From Neelides folsomi (Eukaryota; Arthropoda; Collembola; Neelipleona; Neelidae): 29,557 nt of DNA. How positions within the stretch are numbered: position 1 is the stretch's first letter; the number at the start of each line of letters is the position of its first letter. The stretch lies in contig JAQGBZ010000582.1 of the NCBI GenBank assembly GCA_034687125.1, positions 1 through 29,557 of the forward strand, written 5' to 3'. Positions 21,470-29,557 of the stretch are shown here, piece by piece. The translations under genes were made by a program, and so were the position numbers. The notes beneath the pieces are model-generated. The model had not been told where the DNA came from, made no database searches, and saw nothing but the letters and a program-made list of their open reading frames with translations.

Positions 21470-22986
21470 TTATTTGAATTGAAAAACTACAATGACATAA
21501 GTCGTTATTAAAGATAAGACCTGCAGATAATATAACAAAATATTACTAAATATATATAACACATACTGTTAAAAATAGGTTATTGTTATAATTATAAGGT
21601 ATTAGTTTTAATTTCTTAATCATTTTCATTTCAATTCTTACTGATGTTAAAACGTGTCGATTTATATAAATGAATTCTCCGGCTGATACATATGGCAAAG
21701 TCAAAGGTGAAATTGTTGCGAATGCAATTATCTCCAAATAAATTCCAGAATATTTATATTTTTCAATGTGCTTCGTTTTTATAACATGGCTGATTTGTCG
21801 AGCCTGAATAAAAATTACAATTAGAATAATTATTCAAATACCTATTAAGATAAAATGATATTAGTGTTAAGTTAATTAATTTAAAATGCCGAACCTCATT
21901 GGTGATTCTGCTTCCAGAATTACACAAATTCCAAAGCAAGAAAAAATAACTAATGGCAGAAGGACTAATCATTAAAATATTAAATTTCAACGATTCAATT
22001 GAATCTTCATTTAGATTTCGCACAGCTATAAACTTAATACAATAATAAACAAAAATGAAAATCGAATAGAAAAATGTCATGAGCTCGACGATAATTTTAA
22101 TGGCAAAATTTTTATTAAAATCTTCAATTAATTCACAAACTTCCTCATACTTTTTAAAATGATTTAAAATCTCAATTTCATTTCTTCTGTTTAATTCCGA
22201 AGTTAAAGAAATTTCTAAACTTTTCCTAACATTTTTCAAATAAAGGGAAATTAAGTTTAATAAAATAAAAATTAGAAATCCCATGTACATGTGAGACATT
22301 GTCAACATACACCAAATATGAGTAATAATATAAACAAATAAATCAAACTCAGAATAACCAATTAAAATAATTTTGAAAAAATTAAATTCAAATATAAAAA
22401 ACAAAGTTATGAAAAATAATAAATGTAATGAAAATTCTCTCCGTTTTCTTTTCATTTCTTTCACATTGGTGAAATAAACATTATTGACAAAAATTTCATT
22501 TAATTTATTCCAAAACATGCAAAATTTTCCAATTCCGAAAAAATATAAATCAATGACAAGAGTAATGTAAGCAATTGTATGGGTTGTAATTTGTACACTA
22601 AAAACTGCATTATCTGTATTGTCCAAATCTGATGAATCATTTAATGAGAAATTATTTTCGTTTTGTCCCAAAGGAAAAGTATTAAATGGGACAAGAATTG
22701 AATAAAACAATTGAGGGAAAAAAGAATAAATAAAAATGAAACTCAATTTCTTAAATACAATATCATCATTTGGTTTCATAGTAATAGGCAAAAGACCAGT
22801 TAACATTAAAATCCATCGAGTCCATTTTGTAAAATAATCAAGGGAATATTGACAACTATTTTTATTAACACTAGAAAAAAAAAACAAATTGGGATTCTTA
22901 ACTTGAATTTCTTTTGTTTTAGTTTTAACTTTTATGATTTTTTGAGATTCAAAGATAAATCTATTTAAAAAATGTTCTTTTTTCAT
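21470..22986 (-). CDS. Gustatory receptor (insect 7TM chemoreceptor family), three exons
   Basis: Exons 22986-21895, 21803-21642 and 21520-21470 (minus strand) join in phase 0 to 434 aa, the usual size. Exon 1 encodes six hydrophobic helices separated by charged loops. Exon 2 contains YLEIIAFATISPLTLPYVSAGEFIYINRHVLTS, broken here only to note that AGEFIYINR corresponds to the family's TM6-TM7 loop. The tiny last exon (16 codons) gives LITTYVIVVFQFK, which carries the diagnostic TYhhhhhQF motif in TM7. These receptors are ligand-gated cation channels in sensory neurons; the ligand cannot be told. Start choice: the ATG at 22986 is the only one at the front, and an in-frame stop lies upstream inside the adjacent MITE. 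A shift of N-terminus caused by that insertion is possible. Confidence 0.88.
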
Positions 22987-22994
22987 TCTACATG

Positions 22995-23096
22995 TACAGA
23001 GTGAACCTTAAGTAACGCAACATAGACATTCAATCGGTAATTCGGTAACCATGACTTTAATGAATGTCTGTTGCGTTACTTATGGTTCACTCTGTA
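22995..23096. mobile_element. Mariner-type MITE hairpin directly upstream of the gustatory receptor
   Basis: A 102-bp element starts TACAGAGTGAACCTTAAGTA and ends with its near-complement TACTTATGGTTCACTCTGTA; the complementarity continues through gcaaca and gacattca to a ~20-nt loop. The TACAGAGTG end matches the hairpin in the hexosaminidase intron, but the interior differs. It lies 8 bp from the receptor start codon, so it occupies the 5' UTR or core promoter. Confidence 0.8.
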
Positions 23097-23659
23097 TATT
23101 TCGCTTGAAAGAAAAAAATATAATTATATTTATTCGTGACAATCAGCTTCAATTTTATAAGAAATTTGAATGGATTTTATAGATTCCAATAAAAGGGATA
23201 ATATTTATTTACAGGCTGATTAAACTAAAGCTAAAATTTTGATTGCCAGCTTTTAACATAATTAAAGTTATATGCCATTCTATTACATTGAAATATTTAC
23301 ATAATCATACCATTCATTTTCCATATTTCGCTGTTGATTCAAACTATTAAATTCTAATTGACTTAATATAGCATATATTTACTTTTAATTTCATTCTATA
23401 CAAAAGTTTATTTGTCATAACACAAAGACATCAATGAAATATTAATTTTTTCATTATTCTAAAATATTCGGTAAAAAAACTTTGTTATTTTATTACATAG
23501 TAAAGATAAGTACATAGTGTTATGAACATTACAATTTTGCGAAAAGAAGTTATTAAGGAATTATAATTGTAAAAGTTATATTAATTTTAATTATAGATAG
23601 TAACAATTCAAATTGGAGAATTCATTATAATTATAAAAATATCTAAAAATGAAATTTTT
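23097..23659. other. AT-rich spacer, no gene seen
   Basis: No coding frame, RNA gene or clear repeat. It separates two minus-strand genes. Confidence 0.5.
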
Positions 23660-24139
23660 TTACGGAAATGCAAATGCACAATAAGAAATACCATCAATTG
23701 TATTAGGACAATTGTTATAGCCATTTGTATTATTAGATTCTAATGAAATTGCTGCCGTTTTTGTACCAAAAGTCATAGTACTTGTAATATCGAATGTGTA
23801 AATAAAACCATTCATTTCAATTCCAGAATATTGACCGTTTGCAATATTATAATCCAAATCGCTTAAAGAAATTTCTACGCTATTGCAAAATGTGGTGTAA
23901 CAATTTGGAAAATTTTTGTCGGTTTGCCAATTTAGTAAATGTTGACAAGTACTGGGACAGTATAAAACACCAGGAAATCGAATTGTAATAGATGAAACAC
24001 TTGGAATTAAACTAATAACAGGTAAATTTGCTCCACATTGAAGAAAAGTTATTTTCAGTGTTAGAGGTCCAGGAATAAGTACTTCAAGAACAGAACAGTA
24101 AAGAAGACACAGAATTCTGGGAAGCAACCATTTATGCAT
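23660..24139 (-). CDS. Unidentified secreted cysteine-containing protein
   Basis: From ATG 24139 the frame gives 159 aa. The first ~25 residues (MHKWLLPRILCLLYCSVLEV) are hydrophobic with a basic start, consistent with a signal peptide or anchor. The rest is rich in Ser, Thr, Ile and Asn with Cys spaced as QCG, YCPSTC, PNC, TFC, NNC, SYC, suggesting a disulphide-stabilised beta domain. An acceptor-like tttctttcag ends at 24186 and the frame stays open back to it (..IKPRLRRFVK), so this may be the last exon of a longer gene or a gene with a 5' UTR intron. I do not recognise the family; it does not fit the ML/MD-2 pattern. Confidence 0.55.
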   Translation of the reverse strand: MHKWLLPRILCLLYCSVLEVLIPGPLTLKITFLQCGANLPVISLIPSVSSITIRFPGVLYCPSTCQHLLNWQTDKNFPNCYTTFCNSVEISLSDLDYNIANGQYSGIEMNGFIYTFDITSTMTFGTKTAAISLESNNTNGYNNCPNTIDGISYCAFAFP

Positions 24140-24185
24140 TTTGACAAATCTCCGCAAGCGTGGTTTTATTAATGAATGGAGACAT

Positions 24186-24561
24186 CTGAAAGAAATTATT
24201 AAATTGATACTAAACTTTACTTTATATTATAATGTGAATTGATAAACTATGAAAAAAGTAATGAAATTAATGAAAAAATAAATAACTTAATGGGAAAAAA
24301 TAATTTTTTATGTACGTTATCAAACTGTTTCAGAGTAGAATTAATGGCAGTAACATTAGTGAATTCCTCGTTTTATAGTAAGATTTATAACCATTTTTTA
24401 CATTTTTCTTGTCAATATTAAAAAGGGTTTCATATTTCATTACCCTTGTAAAAGCTTGGATTAAAATCCTTAGAATTTTATGACTTTGCGGGATTGACCA
24501 TCGAAAAGGCCATTTAATGAAAAAACAATAAAGTACAATGTACAATACCAAAAGATTATTT
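24186..24561. other. AT-rich spacer, no gene seen
   Basis: Short open frames on both strands look like chance. It could be an intron if the flanking minus-strand exons belong to one gene, but no donor/acceptor pair gives a convincing phase. Confidence 0.4.
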
Positions 24562-24903
24562 TTATGTAATATTTGTATGCTTTGACCCCGACAGATGGAC
24601 GATGAAGAAAGGAGGGGTATTCGGATGTTTTTGGTACGAGAAATTTGGGTTTGCTTGTATTTTGGTTTGGAATTCAACTGGTGGTGGAAAAATCACTTGA
24701 CTTGAGGGAATTTCAGGATTTACGAATATTGCTTGTTTAGAAAGAAACTCCAACTGGGCTTGAATTTCATGATTTCCTGGAAACGATTTGAGTTGTTGAA
24801 AGTCAAGGTCATTCAACACAATGAAATTTCCGTTTTCCAAACTAACAATATTTTGACTAAAAACTCCATTCAGTGACACGAAGAGAAGGATTATTTTATG
24901 CAT
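24562..24903 (-). CDS. Small secreted protein, unidentified
   Basis: ATG 24903 opens a 113-aa frame with a good signal peptide (MHKIILLFVSLNGVFSQ). The mature part is polar, with EIQAQLEFLSKQ (helical) and then a Pro-rich stretch (IFPPPVEF, KHPNTPPFF); there are no Cys in it. An acceptor (tttttatttttcag) ends 9 bases before the ATG, and a donor-like gtaaatatt near 24990 with a TATAAA near 25010 suggests a short 5' UTR exon. The last ~20 residues may instead be intron. Family unknown. Confidence 0.45.
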   Translation of the reverse strand: MHKIILLFVSLNGVFSQNIVSLENGNFIVLNDLDFQQLKSFPGNHEIQAQLEFLSKQAIFVNPEIPSSQVIFPPPVEFQTKIQANPNFSYQKHPNTPPFFIVHLSGSKHTNIT

Positions 24904-26348
24904 TTTATCTGAAAAATAAAAACAACCCATATGAATGAAGTAAAAATCTAAAAGTGATTATAATAATAATTAATATTTAGTAATATTTACCTATTGTAGA
25001 ATGATTTGGTTTATAAATATTGGCTAATGATTTCGTAGATAAATATTATCAAATAGATGAAAATGCCAAAGAGAACCCTTCTGATCCTCTGGGATATTTT
25101 CCAATTCTTCAATTTTATATATAGCTTTGAGCTGCGTGTGGGTTGTTTGATTTATATTATATCGGCAATGTAAACAAAGTGTGGATTTGTGGTTATAATA
25201 AAGTGCGTATATAATAATTGAGTAAGGACAGATGGATGATAAATTGATTCGTAAATGTCTTGAATGCATTATAATGTAGAGCAATTAAAGTGAAAGTTGA
25301 ATACTCTTGATTTGATTTAAAAAAATTAAATTGGTATGCTTTGACACCTTTAGCCGCTTTTACGACCAAATGAAACGCGACATTTTTACGACACGGCAAT
25401 TGAATTTATAGGAATTGGATTCTACAAATGGAAACTTGTTCAAAAAAACTATGCGTGCACAGACTTATAGATAACTCAGATAAGAAATGAGCATTCTTCT
25501 CTTCTACAATTTTAACGTATCCCAACTACTATACTTTATTCCATTTGAGAAGATTATTGAGAATTGAATCATGTTACTTGACAAGTCATTAGAAATTCAA
25601 ATAAACCGATATTATTTCCTGTACAAATTATTTGCGGGTGACATGACATTCGATTGCCCGGTCAAGTAACATGATTCAATTCTCAATTATCTTCTCAAAT
25701 GGAATAAAGTATAATAGAACTTCTAGAAGATTAAATAGTTACTTAATTACTAATTACCTTTCTATCTTCATCATTGACATTCCACTTTAAATAAACTTCA
25801 CCAGTTTTTTTTCTAATTGAATACTTACCTTAACAACTTTGTTCAAATTATATGCATTTAATTCACTGCATGATATACTTATTTAGTGTTAATAGTTGAA
25901 AGTTCTGTGTAAAATTACCCGGAATGTCATTCCTGACCTTGTTTTGTACGAAGCTTATTAAATATTATTTTAAGATTTAAGGAATCAATAAATCAAAATA
26001 AAGTTCATTTATAAGTGGAAAAATGTTAAATATAGAACATCTAACTAAGTAAATAGATTACCGCGGTATTAAATTATAATAGAATTGAGTAATGGACTAT
26101 TATTTATGGTGTTACGGTGATTGTTGTGTATTCTGTCTTGTAATATACCTAGGTACTTAGATACAATTTATATGTACGTGTAATGTAATGTATAATGTAT
26201 GTATTTAAGACTCAACGTTATGTGTTACATCAAATTATTCTTTATTATATTATTATATACCTAATTCTTATACACCAATCCTGGTAAACCAAAGATTAAT
26301 TCTGGCATTTATAAAGATAAATATTTTTATATTGTAATCATTAATCAT
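24904..26348. other. Long intergenic stretch with one palindrome
   Basis: Apart from the inverted repeat at 25530-25713 nothing is supported. A less AT-rich block at 25330-25400 (minus-strand frame reading CRKNVAFHLVVKAAKGVKAY) might be a coding relic, but has no start, splice context or recognisable domain. Confidence 0.5.
25530..25713. repeat. Near-perfect inverted repeat with 53-bp arms
   Basis: Arms 25530-25582 and 25661-25713 differ at one position only. The 78-bp centre is unrelated and noncoding. Ends are tatacttta/taaagtata. It resembles a young MITE or the two ends of a small deleted transposon. Confidence 0.88.
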
Positions 26349-29300
26349 TCATTTTCCTTTATGGTTTATATTATCAATTTCATTTTTAACGCTGATTGAA
26401 AGTTCAATAAAAGTTGGTCGATCGTCTGCTGAATCTTTCCAACAATCTAACATTATATTGTACCTAGAATATTTATGTTTATTAATATAGATTTTGAAGT
26501 TATATACTATTATAATTAAAATCATTTATAATTAAAAGGTATACATACTTTTATATTTTATATGCTGTTAATATATTAAATTATAAATCTCCCTTAATGT
26601 TTAAAATTTCAATTACATTTCGTTTGTTGAATACTTAGGTTTGTGATTTCTCATTCCGCTTTTAAGCCCAGTAACAAAATCATTACTCCAACTACACCCA
26701 GGATAGGGATTATTTCCCATTGAAAACAATTCCCACAGTGTAATTCCATAAGACCAAACGTCGGACTTTTCTGAAAAAGTGGAAGTTTCCAAAGCTTCGA
26801 TTGACATCCATTTCCAGGGAAGCGGACACTTTGCAAAATAACATTAGGATTAAAAAAATTTAAATATAAATTAAATTACCATTTAATATTACAGAAGCTA
26901 AATTACTTGAGATTTTTTGATATAATTAATTCCTTCAAATATTTGTCTTGAAAGTCCAAAATCACAAATCTTCACTTCATATTCAGATGTGAGCAAAACA
27001 TTTCGGGCAGCTAAGTCGCAATGGATTACCTACATAATATAATTTGTGAAATGTAAATATCAGCAATAAAACTTATAATATATTAATTGTTGTTTTAGCC
27101 TTATGCAAAAATTGGCATACGAAATCTCAATGATTACATAAATTGGGAATCTTAACAAAATTCGTACTTAAATTATAATAAATTATTAAAACATTTTAAA
27201 ATGTTACTTTATTCTTAGCAAGAAAACTCATTCCTTCAGCAATTTCAAATGACCATTTTAATAAAGTCTTTGTTTTCATTTTGTCATTCATTTCATTCCT
27301 TAATAAGAATTTACAATTTAATAATGCAAGTATTAATTTATTTTCATTTTAAAGCTTTGTTTCAATTATTAAAAATTTTGCTTTAAACATTATTTAGTCA
27401 ATTAGTGTTATTATTAATTATTTTACTTAACTTACTGAAAAACGTTTGTGTATATTGACTCATGTTTTGTAACATTTTCGTAGGCATTTCCCTTTAAATT
27501 GAATTTTTCATTGTGCAAAACATTCAAAATGCATCCATTTTCACAGAACTCTACGGCCACGTAAATTTCATCTATTAAAATAATAAATTTTAGATCATGC
27601 ATTAAGTTTTGACTCAATAAGTATAGAGCATAAACGTGGGCAAACATACGAGTTCAACTAATTGAAGTTATAAAGATAATTATAAGATTCAATTAAAAAT
27701 ATAAATAATGTTTTCAATGAAGATTGAAATACTTTGGTGAATATTTTCAGTGCAAACAGCAATCAAGGAAACAATGTGTTTGTGATTTCCAACCGAAGCC
27801 ATCAGTTTCAATTCATCCATCAAAGATTTGACTTGAATTAATTCAACACCAGATTTAACAATTTTGATTGCAACTTCATAATTTGTTTCGTTTATTTCGA
27901 CAAATCCTTTCATTACTATGCCAAAACACCCAGAGCCAAGCATTTGTTCCCCTAGGATTATTTAATATATGGTAAATCTTATATATTAATTCAAATGGGA
28001 ATACAATTCATATTAAATGTTATTAAATATTATTTTATAATGTTATACATTGTATACATATAATTCTTTGTTCAATAAAAGATGCAAAAGTAATACCAAT
28101 TTTAATTTTTGATTTTGGTAATTCATATGTAAAATTATATTTTATATTTTCAGAGTTGATGTATTTATGATCTTCTTTTAAAGGATGTAAACCTTCTTTA
28201 AATACTTTGATTTTTTCATCTGTTAAAGCCTTTTTGTTTTGATGATATTTGTAAACCAAACACAATATAATTAACAAAAGAATTAATGTTAGTGAAGTTG
28301 TGGCTCCAATTATTATTTTTCTGTTCACATCATTTGGATCTAATTTTTAAAACAAGGATTTATTGATCTTGTGAAATTTTATTTGATATTATCTCATTTA
28401 TTTCATGGTTTAACAATTTAGTTAGAATATTTAATACCTAAATATTTAACATTAAATATTTTTTCAGTTTCTCCAAAGGGATTTGAAATTTTGCAAACAT
28501 ATTGTCCTTCTTTTGAGATTTTTAATAATCCATTTGTTTGTATGTTCATTGTCTATTGTAAATGATTTAGATAATTCTAATTTTAATAAAAATTTGTTTT
28601 TGTAATGAATTTCTGTTTACATTATTTTCCATTGAAAACCATTTAACTTTTGGCTTGGGATTTCCCATTAAATAATCACAGTTTAAGTCCAATTCATTAT
28701 ATATAATTAATTCTTCATAATCGGTATTGAACGATGGTTTTTCGGGAACTACAAAAAGGTAAAATAAAAACACATTGATTTATTAAAATTTTAAGATTAT
28801 TATTAAAGATTCATAATTAATCAATAACCTGATAGTAATAATGGCAATGACTTGTTAATGTATATATTTTTAAGCCAATATAAGCCCTCGCAATAAATAT
28901 TATTTATTTTTTCTTCCAATCCAAAATTCATTGTTTTATTTACTATGTTAATATTATGAATTTTATCGTATTGAAGATATTCTTCTACATTCTCTTCTAT
29001 AAATTAAAAAAAATATTTAATGCATAAGCAATTATTAGTTTTAAAATTTAAATATTTCAATTGGAATATAAATTTTTAATTTTATGTACCAATTATAGTT
29101 CCATTTTCGAACTCATATTTTATAAATACTGGGCCATCGTAAAAAACTAATTTTGACCAAAAGCATTGGACAGTTATATTTAAAGTGTAAAACAAATCTT
29201 GACCTTCATGAATTTCTAAATCAATCATTTTGTTTATTTCAATATTATTCCAATGGTTATCTAAAGAAAAATAAATTATATTTTTAACTTAATAAGATTT

Positions 29301-29486
29301 TAATTATTAAATATTATAATAAAATTTCTTACAATAAGTTGAATATTTCGGCAATGAGAACATTAGAAAAATGAGTTTCTTAATTTTCCCGTCATTGCAA
29401 TTATCGGTAAAATATCCAGCCGTTTTGTATTCGATATCAAGAAATTTGAATTCAGTTTTGTTTTGATAACCAACACAATTTGGCAA
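26349..29486 (-). CDS. Receptor tyrosine kinase, PDGFR/VEGFR/Torso-like, 5' end missing
   Basis: Minus-strand exons 29486-29333, 29260-29090, 28996-28829, 28748-28621, 28552-28438, 28339-28097, 27951-27733, 27571-27436, 27298-27208, 27029-26907, 26828-26617 and 26463-26349 all join in phase. The extracellular part has Ig-like signatures ([40 protein letters not shown]). A single TM helix ([20 protein letters not shown]) is followed by a juxtamembrane [11 protein letters not shown]. The kinase has the loop GSGCFG, VAIK, the hinge VEFCENG, a short insert, [21 protein letters not shown] in place of [24 protein letters not shown] in place of [18 protein letters not shown] and [13 protein letters not shown]. 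The family signals growth or guidance cues; ligand unknown. The first exon border (29486) is weak, and no signal peptide is in the window. Catalytic Lys, Asp and DFG remain, so activity is possible. Confidence 0.88.
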
Positions 29487-29557
29487 CTACTAGTTAGTAC
29501 ACAATACACACCAAGGTAGTACTCAATTACCCATCCAATCTAGAACCCAATCACCCA
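29487..29557. other. A/C-rich sequence at right edge
   Basis: The last ~65 bases are rich in AC and CCA words (aatctagaacccaatcaccc), resembling the start of another simple or tandem repeat, cut by the window edge. Confidence 0.35.

Noticed and set aside
24330..24677. 115-aa minus-strand frame overlapping the small secreted protein
   Set aside because: Different frame from the one with a signal peptide; composition looks random.
25024..25399. Two overlapping minus-strand frames
   Set aside because: No start context, splice logic or recognisable domain; only a short less AT-rich block makes them stand out.

Overview
This is arthropod nuclear DNA, very AT-rich. Genes are split by many short GT-AG introns (roughly 60-600 bp). 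The content (chemoreceptor of the insect gustatory family, modular serine protease, Merlin and hAT elements, mariner-type MITEs) fits a hexapod. A springtail is my guess, but nothing in the sequence proves the taxon. Most open frames in the window are single exons, so I rebuilt genes by joining exons whose splice sites and codon phases agree.

Layout. 1-290 is an A/C-rich minisatellite with 47- and 63-bp units. 570-2582 (+) holds six phase-compatible exons of a PHD-finger protein whose C-terminal half looks transposon-derived; its next intron carries a complete Merlin element (2642-4388) with ~150-bp inverted repeats and a frameshifted transposase. 5349-8549 (+) is a complete seven-exon acid-lipase-type secreted lipase (439 aa), with a hAT MITE in intron 1. 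9150-10176 (+) holds two decayed copies of a small cysteine-rich secreted protein. 10659-11959 (+) is a two-exon phospholipid scramblase (400 aa) with an extra C-terminal hydrophobic segment. 13125-16056 (+) is a ten-exon beta-N-acetylhexosaminidase (559 aa). 16847-20659 (+) is an eleven-exon modular serine protease (745 aa) with an inactive protease-like domain in front of its LDLa, sushi and active protease domains. 21470-22986 (-) is a three-exon gustatory receptor (434 aa). 23660-24139 and about 24562-24903 (-) encode two unidentified secreted proteins. 26349-29486 (-) is most of an Ig-domain receptor tyrosine kinase of PDGFR/VEGFR/Torso type, with its 5' end missing or beyond the window.

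The genes do not form a pathway. Lipase, hexosaminidase, modular protease and the small secreted proteins are all secretory-route products (digestion, lysosome or immunity); the receptors are membrane proteins. The non-coding space is rich in short inverted-repeat elements: a hAT MITE with a perfect 8-bp target duplication, two mariner-type hairpins (one 8 bp upstream of the receptor start codon) and three other long palindromes. The most unusual items are the pseudoprotease-protease fusion, the PHD/transposon-like gene with an in-frame TAG or a 42-nt intron, and the paired cysteine-rich relics, one of which has a broken splice donor.
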